Assembly (NCBI GenBank): GCA_900491605.1
Contig: UESW01004769.1
Span: forward strand, 515,311-579,310
DNA: 64,000 nt
Reading direction: 5' to 3'
DNA from: Calamus simplicifolius
Taxonomy: Eukaryota > Streptophyta > Magnoliopsida > Arecales > Arecaceae
The position numbers and the translations under genes were made by a program. The notes beneath the pieces are model-generated. The model had not been told where the DNA came from. It was given only the letters and a program-made list of their open reading frames with translations, and made no database searches. This document shows positions 23,875 to 35,354 of this stretch, piece after piece (the first letter of the stretch is position 1; each line of letters opens with the position of its first letter).

Positions 23875-24556
23875 TGATACGGCTGGCGGTTTCACCGGGG
23901 TAGTATTATCTTCCGCACGACTTTCGAAAGCAATGATGTGACAACGAAACCCAAGGCCACCAGCGTCGGCCTCTAGCACTGGCCCCAGCGTCGGCCCTCA
24001 GCGTCGGCCCCCAGCGTCGGCCTCTAGCACCGGCCCCAGCGTCAGCCCTCAGCGTCGGCCCCCAGCGTCGGCCCCAGCGTCGGCTTCCAGCGTCGGCCCC
24101 CAGTGTCGGCCATCATACAAGGATGTTTTAGGCAATGGACCCCGCGATTTAAGGTCTACTGCCGAACAGCCTATTTACCCAAATCGTGGGCAGGTCTCAG
24201 CCTGATCAGCAGTTACCGCTATAAGCGGCCCCTATCCCGCAACAGTCCAACAACTTACCGTTCGATGAAGCAGATTCGACGGTTCCAACAGGCCAAGATA
24301 TACGGGATTCCCAACAGGTATAAAGGGAGGACCCGAGCTCCATGCGAGGGGGACTCTCTTTCGGAGAAAACTTCTACTAGAATAATTCAAAATCATATCC
24401 CTGTTCGACGACTCACTAACTTGGGCGTCGGAGGGTCCCCGCCGGAACTACCGGCCCGGGACTTTTTGCAGGCTCCAGGAGGAAGACGGTGGTCTCTCTA
24501 CGCACACGGTGGCCCTAGCCTGCCCGACGTTCATCATACGTGATTCGGCCGCAACA
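23875..24556 (+). repeat. 5' LTR of the Tat element
   Basis: Starts TGATACGGC and ends GCCGCAACA. 23958-24112 is a micro-array of the words CAGCGTCGGCCC and TAGCACCGGCCC. The remainder includes a probable leader with TATAAAGGGAGG (about 24320), a good TATA-box candidate. Confidence 0.93.
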
Positions 24557-24558
24557 GA

Positions 24559-24578
24559 TTGGCGCGCCAGGTAGGGGG
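24559..24578 (+). other. Primer binding site of the Tat element
   Basis: TTGGCGCGCCAGGTAGGGGG directly follows the LTR. It is the form seen in Tat-type gypsy elements; which tRNA primes it (possibly tRNA-Arg) was not checked. A related site occurs on the minus strand of the LARD at 46691-46672. Confidence 0.75.
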
Positions 24579-24640
24579 GGCAGAAGGCAGACCAAGTCGA
24601 GAATCCCCCCTGGAATCTCTCCAGTTTTGCAAAGGAAGCG

Positions 24641-26240
24641 ATGGTGACCACGCGAGCACAAGAGGCTTCCTCTAGCCAGGCAGCCGGGCACATCCCGCGA
24701 GTGGAGCATTCGGAGGCCAACCCTCATGCTCCACCCCTTGCACCGACGAGCCAACCTGACCGCTTGATGATCTAGCCCATCAGGTCCAGGATCTGACGAC
24801 GATGGTCCGAGGGCTGCAAGAGCGCTATGTGGCTGCTGTAACTCAACCCCCTGTAACGGGCGAAGGGGTGCGAGGAACAGTACAGTCTCACCAAGGAGGG
24901 ACCCCGCCTGAGGTCTCTCACCGCTCACCCCCCGAACCTCATCGTCAAGGGACCTCGAAGCGACGACGGTCTCCTTTCCGTCGCTCCAGTCGTCCCCACC
25001 ACCGACCGGAAGAAAAGGAGTCCAAGCGGGCGCCTTCTTTGCGCCGTCGATCTTCTTCTTCCGACTCATCCCAAGGGACCTCGAAGCGACGACGTCTCCT
25101 TCCCGTCGCTCCAGTCGCCCCCACCACCGACCGGAAGAAAAAGAGTCCAAGCGGGCACATTCTTTGCGCCGGCGATCTTCTTCTTCCGACTCATCTCGAG
25201 GTAACACTCCCCGGAAAACCACTCGGCGGGCCGAGCAAAGGCTTGACGAATACCATCGGCGGTTGGACGAACTCAGCCGTCAGATCGCCGATCCCTATGC
25301 AGCGGAGTATGAACGTCGCCCTCCGCTTTCTCGCCATATCATGAAGGAACCGGTCCCCCCCCGGTTTCGTCTCCCTCAATTGGATCCATATGATGGAACG
25401 ACGGACCCCCTGGACCATCTGGAAAGCTACAAAGTCCTCATGCAGGTCCAGGGAGCGACGGATTCCTTATTATGCGTCGCCTTCCCGGCTACGCTCCGTA
25501 AGGCGGCACGCGCGTGGTACTCCCGTTTACTTCCACGCAGCATCAACTCCTTTCGGCAACTTGAGCGGTCCTTCCTGGCTCATTTTGATGCCTGTCGAAA
25601 GATCCCACGAGTTGCCGATAGCCTCTTTGCTGTCCAGCAGAAAAGTGGCGAGACCTTAAAGGATTTCGTCGCTCGATTTAAGGAGGCAGCGCTGGAGGTG
25701 TACAACCTGGAAGACTCTGTCGCCACCTTGGCCCTGAAGAGAGGACTTCGCCCGTCCAGATTCGCTTACTCTCTGGATAAGAAGCCTCCGCGTTCCTACG
25801 CCGAGCTTCTGAGCCGGGCACAGAAATACATCCGCGCTGACGAGGCAGATTCTTCCCGGAGAGACATTGACAAGAACCCCGGTAACAAACCGCCGCCTTC
25901 TGACCGCGCTGGTGCGCAACCTAGGAAGCCCGAGCCTCCACGACGCTCGGATCGCCGGCCACAAGCGCTGGTTCCTAAAGAGCAGTTCACTCCCCTCATG
26001 GCCCCCATCTCCCACATCCTACTGGAGATCGAGGAGGAACCATATTTCAAGCGACCGGCTCCCTTGAAGTCCGGAGCCCCCCGCAACAAGGAGTTTTACT
26101 GCCGGTACCATCGGGACTACGGCCACGACACCGAAGACTGCCGCAATTTAAAAAAGGCCATCGAGGAGCTGGTTCAGCAGGGCCACCTGGGCAAGTTTGT
26201 TCGAAGGGGGAATCTCCCCGCGGTGGGCCCCATGGCGCCC
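24641..26240 (+). pseudogene. Tat element gag
   Basis: The start ATG at 24641 gives MVTTRAQEASSSQAAG but meets a TAG at 24773. The next frames resume at 24802 and 25164. An Arg/Ser-rich segment (24947-25197) is a tandem duplication of a 126-bp unit whose second copy lacks one base, which causes a frame change. The capsid domain is in the 25164 frame (MKEPVPPRFRLPQLDPYDG, ARAWYSRLLPRSINSF, FVARFKEAALEV). The nucleocapsid has the Tat-type CRYHRDYGHDTEDC motif near 26100. Gag would build the particle; this copy is broken. Confidence 0.88.
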
Positions 26241-27060
26241 CCAAGTCATCCGGCTGGCGTGGATAATGCCCCGACTGAAAAAACCATAGCTATGATCTCT
26301 TGGGGAACGGATGGTGGTTCGAAAAGGCCGCGCGAGGGAATAGACTCTGTAATACCTTTTTTCGGAAAGGATCTAGACGGGGTAGTTAATAAGCACGACG
26401 ACAGCGTCGTAGTTTCTATGACTATAGCTAAACACCCTGTAAAAAGAATTTTAATTGATAGTGGAAGCTCTGTGGATGTCTTGAGTTACGAGGCTTTTGT
26501 TCGGATGAACTTATCAAGGTCCTTGCTTCGACCCGTTGCCACACCACTAATGGGCTTCACGGGAGACTCAGTGAACGTCGAAGGCGAAATTGCTCTCCCG
26601 GTCACGGCTGGAACTCCTCCATGTCAGAGTACAGTGGTGTAAACTTCCTGGTGGTCCGGGTCCCGCTGGCTTATAACGCCATCTTGGGAAGACCGGGGCT
26701 GAACCTGCTGGATGCCGTGATCTCCACCAAGAGACTGTTAGTAAGGTTCCCTACCAACGAAGGGATCGGAGAAATGAAGGGGGAGCAAAGCCCACTGCCG
26801 CCCTGTTATCATCTGTCGCCCAGTCCGCTGAGCGCAGAGTCAGCAACAGCCTCTGAGTCGCTCGATCCTAGGGAGTTGGGAAGAAGGGGAGAGCCGGCAG
26901 AGCACCTTCTAACCCTCCCCTTGGACGATAACCCGGCAAGGACTGTTCAGCTGGGGGCATCACTCCCGGAAGAGGCACGTCGTCAACTCCTCGCATTCCT
27001 GCGGCCAACGCTGACGTCTTCGCATGGTCTTCCTCCGACATGCCAGGCGTCCCTGAAGAA
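26241..27060 (+). pseudogene. Tat element aspartic protease
   Basis: Same frame as gag to 26642, with the active site ILIDSGSSVDVLS (about 26455) and the flap region FTGDSVNVEGEI. A frame change near 26640 breaks it; the next frame (26621-27064) carries YNAILGRPGLNLLDAV, the conserved ILGRPGL motif of Tat proteases. Another frame change follows near 27000. Confidence 0.88.
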
Positions 27061-27680
27061 GTAATTACCCATCGGCTTAACCTCAAGCCAGAGTGTCGGC
27101 CAATCCGACAGAAGAAGAGAAACTTCGCTCCAGACAGACAGAAAGCTATCGACGAGGAATCCGCAAGCTTATGGCTGCGGGCCACATTCGGGAAGTCCAC
27201 TACCCTGAATGGCTAGCTAATGTGGTGTTAGTCCGCAAGGCCAACGGGAGCTGGAGAATGTGTGTAGATTTCACCGACCTCAACAAGGCGTGCCCCAAAG
27301 ATAGCTTTCCACTACCTCGAATCGATCAATTGGTGGATGCTACATCCGGCCATGAGGTCCTCAGCTTCATGGATGCTTTCTCCGGATACAACCAGATCCG
27401 GATGAATCCGGAGGATGAAGAAGCTACTTCCTTCATAACCGAAAAGGGTCTATATTGCTACAAGGTGATGCCTTTCGGGTTAAAAACGCGGGGGCTACTT
27501 ACCAGAGGCTGATGAACAAAGTCTTTGAAGGACAGATAGGGCGTAATATGGAAGTGTATGTGGATGACATGCTGACGAAAAGCGTTCGTGCCCTTGACCA
27601 CATCACGGATCTGGCAGAAACTTTGACAATCTTCGTCGATATCAGATGAAGCTGAACCCTCGCAAGTGTGCATTCGGAGT
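27061..27680 (+). pseudogene. Tat element reverse transcriptase
   Basis: Three frames in order: 27093-27512 ([61 protein letters not shown]), 27455-27649 ([20 protein letters not shown], then the catalytic VYVDDML) and the 27646 frame (KLNPRKCAFGV). The catalytic YVDD is intact, but frameshifts near 27155, 27485 and 27640 interrupt the enzyme. Confidence 0.9.
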
Positions 27681-29769
27681 AACAGCTGGGAAGTTCTTGG
27701 GTTTCATGGTGACCCGGAGAGGAATTGAAGCTAACCCGGACAAAGTCCAAGCCATCTTGGACATGAGGCCTCCCGCCAACAAGAAGGAAGTACAACGCCT
27801 GACAGGAAGAATAGCCGCCTTAAGCCGCTTCCTATCCAAGTCCGCGGAAAGGTGTTTGCCTTTCTTCAAGGCGCTTCGCAGAATCAATAAGTTCGAGTGG
27901 ACCAAAGAATGCCAGGAGGCGTTCGAAGGGTTAAAGACGTTCCTATCCACCCCGCCACTGCTAGCCAAGCCGACGGGCGGAGAGGAGCTCCTTCTATACC
28001 TTGCAGCCTCTCCTGAGGCTGTTAGCTCCGTGCTAGCCCGTGTGGACACTGATGGCACACAAAGGCCAGTATACTATACAAGTAAGGTGCTTCATGATGC
28101 TGAGACTCGATACTCAAACATGGAAAAGATCATCTTTGCGTTAATCGTGTCGGCCCAGCGTCTGCGGCCATACTTCCAAGCCCACCCGATCGCAGTAATC
28201 ACTGACCAGCCTCTAAAGACAATTCTAGCTCGTCCGGATACTTCTGGCCGGCTGGCCAGGTGGGCCCTCAAGCTGGGGGAGTTTGATTTATCTTTCCGTC
28301 CTCGTTCGGCCATGAAGTCTCAAGTCTTGGCAGATTTCTTGGTCGAATGTACTTGGGGAACCGAGTTATCCAAAGAACTTCCGACGGACACTCAACCCTT
28401 GGAAGCCGGTGACGATGAGTGGGTCCTTCACGTAGATGGGGCATCGAACTCTCAAGGGAGTGGAGCAGGCCTCATCTTGGCTAACCCGGATGGGGTGGTT
28501 ACTGAGTGTGCACTTCGCTTCCTCTTCCCAGCCACTAATAACCAGGCGGAATATGAGGCTTTGTTATCCGGAGTAAGACTGGCTCGGGAACTGGGGGTGA
28601 AACGCCTTAGAGCTTTTACCGACTCCCAATTGGTTGCTGGCCAGATCACCAAGGAGTACGAGGCAAAGGATCCTATCATGGCCCGTTATTTGGATGCGGT
28701 GTTCTCAATGACCTCTCCATTTACTCACTTCAGCGTCAGCTACATTCCTCGACAAGAGAATGCTAGAGCTGACGCCCTATCCCACCTCGCTGCCTCAGCT
28801 GATGGGATGTTGGGAAAAGCTTACGTGGAGCACCTAGAAGCCCCAAGCATTGATGCACCAATAGAAACTTTACCAGTGGAGCAGGAGCCTTCCTGGATGG
28901 ACGCCTATGTTCAATACTTTACTGAAGGTATCCTCCCCGAAGACCCTGCCGAAGCCAGGAAGCTTAAGAGACGGGCCCCGAAGTTCTTCCTTATGGAAGG
29001 AAGGCTCTACCGAAGGTCATTCTCGTACCCCATCCTCAGGTGCGTCGGTCCTACCGACGCCAATTATATTTTGCGAGAGATACACGAGGGGATATGCGGA
29101 AGCCATCTGGGGGGCAGGGCTCTTGCATATAAAGCTCTACGTCAAGGGTATTACTGGTTGACGATGAAAGAAGACGCATCTGAACTTGTTAAAAAGTGTG
29201 ACAGCTGCCAGCGTCACGCCAACGTCCAACATCTACCTGCGTCCCAGCTAACCCCTCTGGCTGCACCGTGGCCCTTCGCACAATGGGGCATGGACATCCT
29301 AGGACCTTTCCCCCCTGCCTCCGGACAACGTAAGTTCCTAGTTGTAGCCGTCGATCACTTCACTAAGTGGATCGAGGCGGAAGCTCTTGCTAAGATCACG
29401 GAAGCCAAAGTGAGGTCTTTCTTCTGGAAATCTGTGGTGTGTCGGTTTGGGTTACCACACACCCTGGTTACAGACAACGGCCGACAGTTTGATAACACGG
29501 CCTTCCGAGAATTCTGCGAGGGCCTAGGAATCCGTCACCGATTCACCTCCATAGGGCATCCCCAAACCAACGGCGCAGCTGAGGTGACCAATCGCATCAT
29601 CCTACAAGGGCTCCGGGCTCGGCTAGATAGCTGTAAAGGGCGCTGGGTGGAAGAACTTTCCAGTGTGTTGTGGGCCTACCATACGACCGCGAGCACCCAC
29701 AGGGGAAACTCCCTTCAGCCTGGTCTTTGGGACCGAGGCGGTCATCCCCGTAGAAATAGGGGCTCCTAG
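27646..29769 (+). pseudogene. Tat element RT thumb, dual RNase H and integrase (707-residue open frame)
   Basis: One long open frame. Residues 1-230 hold the RT connection and gypsy RNase H (GFMVTRRGIEANPDKV, SRYSNMEK-like ETRYSNMEK). Residues 260-400 hold a second, RNase HI-type domain with all four acidic catalytic positions visible (HVDGAS, AEYEAL, FTDSQL, RADALS); a dual RNase H is diagnostic of the Tat group. Integrase follows with the HHCC finger (HEGICGSHLGG... CDSCQRH) and catalytic D, D, E in GMDILGPFP, VTDNGRQF and NGAAEVTN. A frame change near 29700 ends it; coding similarity continues in other frames (TEAVIPVEIG; 29830-30048 with FRPGDLVLR, APKWEGPYRV) to about 30120. Confidence 0.92.
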
Positions 29770-30122
29770 TCCCCGACGGAATTATACCACGAAGAAAGCA
29801 ACTCCAACCAACTAAGGGCTGATCTGGATTTGGTGGAAGAATTGCGAGATCAAGCGCATCTTCGGATGGCAGCGTTCCGTCAGCGAGTGGCCAAACACTA
29901 CAACTCTCGGGTGCGGCCCAAGACATTCCGGCCAGGAGACCTGGTCCTACGAAGAGCTGAAGTATCGAAGCCAACGGAAGGGGGCAAGCTGGCACCAAAA
30001 TGGGAAGGACCATACCGTGTCAAAGAGGCACTCCACCATGGGGCATAAAGTTGAAGAGCTGGACGGGAAGCTGCTCCCTCGAACTTGGAATGCCGACAAT
30101 TTACGACGGTACTACCAATAGA
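29770..30122 (+). pseudogene. Tat element integrase C-terminal tail
   Basis: Continues integrase after the frame break: RDQAHLRMAAFRQRVAKHYN, FRPGDLVLRR, KLAPKWEGPYRVKEA, then in another frame ELDGKLLPRTWNADNLRRYY and a stop at about 30119. The GDLVLRR and WEGPYRV motifs are the usual Tat/gypsy C-terminal SH3-like part. Confidence 0.85.
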
Positions 30123-30202
30123 ATTCTATCGTTATTAACTTGAATCTGTCTGATGCATGAATAATAGACATGTTCTTATTTTCTAATGAGTATGTTTAGC
30201 TA

Positions 30203-31560
30203 AAGACCGGATCCGCTCCGGCAGTCAAAGACCAACTCCGCGTTGGCATCCAAGACCGGCGCCCAGCGTCGGCATCAGAAGACCGGATCCGCTCCGGCAA
30301 CTAAAGACCAACTCCGCGTTGGCGCCCAAGACCGGCGCCCAGCGTTGGCAACAGAAGACCGGATCCGCTCCGGCAACTAAAGACCAACTCCGCGTTGCAC
30401 CTAAGACCGGCGCCCAGCGTCGGCAACAGAAGACCGGATCCGCTCCGGCACCTAAAGACCAACTCCGCGTTGGCATCCAAGACCGGCCCCAGCGTCGGCA
30501 AAGAAGGCCGGATCCGCTCCGGCAACTAAAGACCAACTCCGCGTTGGCACCTAAGACCGGCGCCCAGCGTCGGCAACAGAAGACCGGATCCGCCCGGCAA
30601 CTAAAGACCAACTCCGCGTTGGCACCCAAGACCGGCACCCAGCGTCGGCAACAGAAGACCGGATCCGCTCCGGCAACTAAAGACCAACTCCGCGTTGGCA
30701 CCTAAGACCGGCGCCCAGCGTCGGCAACAGAAGACCGGATCCGCTCCGGCAACTAAGACCAACTTCGCGTTGGCACCTAAGACCGGCGCCCAGCGTCGGC
30801 AACAGAAGACCGGATCCGCTCCGGCAACTAAAGACCAACTCCGTGTTGGGCCCAAGACCGGCGCCCAGCGTCGGCAACAGAAGACCGGATCCGCTCCGGC
30901 ACCTAAAGACCAACTCCGCGTTGGCACCCAAGACCGGCGCCCAGCGTCGGCAACAGAAGACCGGATCCGCTCCGGCAACTAAAGACCAACTCCGCGTTGG
31001 CACCTAAGACCGGCGCCCAGCATCGGCAACAGAAGACCGGATCCGCTCCGGCAACTAAAGACCAACTCCGCGTTGGCACCTAAGACCGGCGCCCAGCGTC
31101 GGCAACAGAAAACCGGATCCGCTCCGGCAACTAAAGACCAACTCCGCGTTGGCATCCAAGACCGGCGCCCAGCGTCGGCAACAGAAGGCCGGATCCGCTC
31201 CGGCAACTAAAGACCAACTCCGCGTTGGCACCTAAGACCGGCGCCCAGCGTCGGCAAAGAAGACCGGATCCGCTCCGGCAACTAAAGACCAACTCCGCGT
31301 TGGCACCTAAGACCGGCGCCCAGCGTCGGCAACAGAAGACCGGATCCGCTCCGGCACTAAAGACCAACTCCGCGTTGGCACCAAGACCGGCGCCCAGCGT
31401 CGGCAACAGAAGACCGGATCCGTTCCGGCAACTAAAGACCAACTCCCGTTGGCACCTAAGACCGGCATCCAGCGTCGGCAACAGAAGACCGATCCGCTCG
31501 GCAACAAAGACCCAACTGTGCGTCGGCGCAAAAGACCGGCGCTTAGCGTCAGCCGTAGAG
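30203..31560. repeat. 76-bp tandem repeat array, about 18 copies
   Basis: The unit contains three similar sub-blocks: GACCGGATCCGCTCCGGC, GACCAACTCCGCGTTGGC and GACCGGCGCCCAGCGTCGGC, each a short inverted repeat. Units begin at about 30203, 30279, 30355 and so on at 76-bp spacing. The long open frames on both strands are repeat translations. The array lies between pol and the antisense gene, where Tat elements often carry tandem repeats. Confidence 0.93.
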
Positions 31561-31773
31561 ACCAACTGTGTTGGCACCAAGGACCACCGAATATCGGCCT
31601 TGTCGATGCTTAGGACGGCATCATGGCTCACGGTCCTATCTAACGTAACCTACTATACATATTTATCAACTGGCAGTTCATAGCGGTTCGAACAAATGAA
31701 GCTCAAGAAATTAAAAATATTCATTGATGATGAAGTTTACAAAATTGCCAACAGGAAGAAAAACAAAAAGCAG

Positions 31774-34234
31774 TTAATGGGCATCCGAAGGCGGGGTGCC
31801 ATCTTCAGGGACGTCGTCAGGCTGCAGCTCCTCGATATCTTCCAAGTCGTAAAGCTCCTGTATTTTCTTTTTGCAATCTTGGAAGCCGGCGTCATAAGCT
31901 AACGCCGCTGACTCAGCTACCTCGTCATCGAAGGCTGCGGATTTCTTATAATCCTCTATGGCATTGGCCCCCTTCTCTTCCGCCTCGGTGGCTCTTCTCT
32001 GGGCCTCCGCCACTACCGCCTCCAGATCCGCGATTTTAATTATGTGTTGGCGGGTGGCTTCCTTAGCCGCATTGGTCTCGGCAAAGGCAGAGCTCATCTG
32101 AGTCTTTAGAACGCATACCTCCTGCTCTGCTGCCATCAGTTTCTCCTCGGCCGCCGTCAGCTTCTCCTCGGCCGCTTTTTGCTTCTCTTCCGCCACCTGA
32201 GCATTGTCCAGCTCGTTGGCAGCACGGCGCTGGGCAACTTCCAGCGCGTATTCAGCTTTTTCGGCTCTAAGCCGAATAGCCTCTACCTCGCCCGTCAGGG
32301 TGGCCCGGGTGTCCTCTAGGGCCATCGCCGCCTTTTCAGCTTTCACTTGAAGGGAGACCATCTCCTCCCGCGCTTGCTCAAGGGCGGTGTCGCTCAAAGT
32401 CCAGAGATCTTTGAGGGCGACAAGGGAGTTCAAGGCCTGGAAAAAAAAATAATAAAAAAAATATAATATCCAGATAAAGGAAAAAGAAGAAGAGAAAAAG
32501 GGAAAAGAAAAGGACAATAGTGGCACAAAAACTCACCCAGAGGTGCGCCACCGAGGCTTCACGAAAGAAGGTAGCACACCTTCGACCTCGGAGATATTCT
32601 TTCATCTCCTCCACTGAAGCTTCCTCAATGACCCGCATAGCCCAGCGGCTATGGTTCGCCAGCAGTGACTGGAAGGAAGGATCGATAGTCCTCCCTTCCC
32701 TGGGCGTCGGACCCACGGAGGCTGATTCTGCCTCAGAACCTGCCATCTCCGGCCCTTTAGCGGGCAGAGGCGCTTCAGCTGTCGCCCCCATAGGGGGCAA
32801 GGCAGCGGCTGGAGTCGCCGCTATTGCCGCCGGAGCTTTACCCGCCTCCTTAGGCGCGGGAGACGGTGTCTTCCCCTCAGGAGATAAATCAAGCAAAATA
32901 ATTGGAGGAGCCGGGGTTGGAGATTCTTCTTCCGGCGGGCTTTTCTCCACCTCCTTGCCGGCCCTGGCCTTCGCCGCGTCTTCCATGACGGGTTCTTCGG
33001 CTTGGGGTCGGATTGCCTCGCCTATGCGCACGGGCCCCACTGCTTTGGCTTCCGGGGCGTCGACCCCTTTAGTGACGGCCCTTTTGGGGCCGCCCTTCTT
33101 CGAGACTTTGGCGCGTAGGGCTTCACGACTGTAGTTCCTCCGGTGTCGGCCATCCCAGCGTCGGTCTCTCTGCCACTAACCCTCCCGGCGTCGGCCCTCC
33201 TGGGAACCTTAGTGGCAGCCCTCCCTTCAGCAGGGGATACAGTCCCCGCGGCCTTCCTCTTCTTGGCGGCCACCTGCTTAAGCTTGTGCAATGTCGGCGC
33301 CATCCCTACGCAAGCAAGGGATAGTTAAAAAAAAAAAAAAAAAAGAAGAGAAGGGAGAAGAACAGAGAAGAGAGGCGAGTGGACTAATGCTCACCCCTCG
33401 AGGGAATTAAGCCGGCACGTTGAAGGTTCTCCTCGGCTATCAGCTTATTACACTTAGGAATATCGGCAGTCAGGAGCTGCCCGAATGCCATCTGGTCTCG
33501 TAGAAGGATGGAGGCGTCCCTGTTGGCATCGATATTGGGTACCCCCCAGCTTCCACGAACCCCGCTGACGTCCGCAAAGAAGAACTTGTCCTTCCACCCC
33601 TTAACGGAGGAAGGAAGGCACAACCTAAGAATCCTATTGGATCTAGGAGTGAAAGACCACCACCCCGACTGTTTGCGCAAGGTATAGAAGCTGCGGAACA
33701 AGGAAATGCTAGCCTCTATGCCCTGCAGATGGCAGAGTACCAAAAAACCAACTATAGTTCGGAAGGAATTGGGAACTAGTTGAGACGGGGTCAAAGAATA
33801 CCTATCCAGAAGATTAAGGATAAAGGGGTGAATTGGTAACCTAAGCCCGGCCTTAAAAAAGGCCCCGTACAGGGCAACCCTCCCGGAACGGGAGGAGGTT
33901 GCCCTATCGTTAGAGGTGGGAACAAACAGGTGAAGGTCCGGAGGGAAGCCGTACCTGGCCCTTAAGTTCGCAATGTCCTGGGCAGACATGGTCGACGCAG
34001 TCCCTTCGGGGGACTCCTTGGTAACCCTAGAAGGGCCGGCAACCGCCGGCCGGGTTCTAACGGAAGTTTGTCCGCCGGACGGACGAATCCCGGTGGAGGG
34101 ACGATCGACTGGTCGTGGCTCTGGTGAATGATCAGAAGATGAGGTGGACCATTGGATGGACTGGGACTCAGACTGGGAAGAATGGTGGGAACCCCCCAAG
34201 AACCGGAAATGGAGCAAGAAGGAGAAGAAGCCAT
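31774..34234 (-). CDS. Antisense additional gene of the Tat element, three exons, Transposase_28-like domain and coiled coil
   Basis: Encoded opposite to gag-pol. Exon 1 runs to 33395 and holds the conserved domain (MSAQDIANLRARYGF at 33989, RVALYGAFFKAGLRLPIHPF, SLFRSFYTLRKQSGWWSF, GWKDKFFF). Intron 1 is 33394-33306 (GTGAGC...GTAG), keeping the frame into MAPTLHKLKQVAAKKRK. Exon 2 (33305-32537) is basic then Pro/Ala-rich, with a frame change near 33040, and ends VAHLW. Intron 2 is 32536-32437 (GTGAGT...CCAG). Exon 3 (32436-31774) is a long Ala/Glu/Lys coiled coil. A possible true start, MASSPSCSIS at 34234, is in another frame, so a further break or splice is needed. Such antisense genes are known in Tat elements; their function is unknown. 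Confidence 0.78.
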
Positions 34235-34650
34235 GGGAACTGACCTGAGAAGAAAAACGCGAGCAAGGACAGAGCACGGGGAGAATGGACAGAAGACGGA
34301 AACGCAGGCGGACTCAAAAGGGGGCAATGGCGGAAGAGAGAGGGAAGATAGGAAGATAAGGGCAATTCGCCATCATTACACCATCTCGAAATACCCTCTA
34401 ACCGTCCGATTCAACCACGCGTCCGTCTTCAGTTGGGAGGCATTTCGATGACCCGCCGATACGATAAGATCGAAAAGACCACCAATGTAAAAGGGGGCGC
34501 TAACCTTACCGCAATGATGTCGTCCGCCTTTTCGTAGCACTGCCCGAGGGAAATCCTCCCTAATCCCAACAAAAGCAAGATGATAACGTGGAAACCGGCC
34601 CCCTAGAAGATATTCACACCCCCTTTCGCAGGTAAGTAAACGCTCACCAA

Positions 34651-34671
34651 TCTCAGGGGTGGGGGGGCATC
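34651..34671 (+). other. Polypurine tract of the Tat element
   Basis: AGGGGTGGGGGGGCATC lies directly before the 3' LTR start at 34672. It would prime second-strand synthesis. Confidence 0.85.
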
Positions 34672-35354
34672 TGATACGGCTGGCGGTTTCCCCGGGGTAG
34701 TATTATCTTCCGCACGACTTTCGAAAGCAATGATGTGACAATGAAACCCAAGGCCACCAGCGTCGGCCTCTAGCACCGGCCCCAGCGTCGGCCCTCAGCA
34801 TCGGCCCCCAGCGTCGGCCTCTAGCACCGGCCCCAGCGTCAGCCCTCAGCGTCGGCCCCCAGCGTCGGCCCCCAGCGTCGGCTTCCAGCGTCAGCCCCCA
34901 GTGTCGGCCGTCATACAAGGATGTTTTAGGCAATGGACCCCGCGATTTAAGGTCTACTGCCGAACAGCCTGTTTACCCAAATCGCGGGCAGGTCTCAGCC
35001 TGATCAGCAGTTACCGCTATAAGCGGCCCCTATCCCGCAACAGTCCAACAACTTACCGTTCGATGAGCAGATTCGACGGTTCCAACAGGCCAAGATATAC
35101 GGGATTCCCAACAGGTATAAAGGGAGGACCCGAGCTCCATGCGAGGGGGACTCTCTTTCGGAGAAAACTTCTACTAGAATAATTCAAAAATCATATCCCT
35201 GTTCGACGACTCACTAACTTGGGCGTCGGAGGGTCCCCGCCGGAACTACCGGCCCGGGACTTTTTGCAGGCTCCAGGAGGAAGACGGTGGTCTCTCTACG
35301 CACACGGTGGCCCTAGCCTGCCCGACGTTCATCATACGTGATTCGGCCGCAACA
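34672..35354 (+). repeat. 3' LTR of the Tat element
   Basis: Starts TGATACGGC and ends GCCGCAACA. It is nearly identical to the 5' LTR; the visible differences are mainly C/T and G/A changes plus three single-base indels. Confidence 0.93.

Larger units (their letters stand above)
23875..35354 (+). mobile_element. Ty3/gypsy Tat-lineage retrotransposon, complete with both LTRs and an antisense gene
   Basis: The LTRs at 23875-24556 and 34672-35354 (682 and 683 bp) differ by about ten substitutions and three single-base indels counted by eye, so the insertion is recent. Perfect target duplication: CCGGG at 23870-23874 and 35355-35359. Internal order: primer site, gag, protease, reverse transcriptase, RNase H, a second RNase H, integrase, an 18-copy 76-bp array, an antisense spliced gene, polypurine tract. 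The second RNase H and the antisense gene mark the Tat group. Gag-pol has at least six frame breaks. Confidence 0.95.

Noticed and set aside
30225..31683. Several long overlapping open frames on both strands
   Set aside because: They are translations of the 76-bp array; 76 is not a multiple of three and each frame repeats the same peptides.
32520..33400. Plus-strand frames opposite the antisense gene
   Set aside because: Shadow frames; the minus strand shows spliced coding sequence conserved with the second Tat element.
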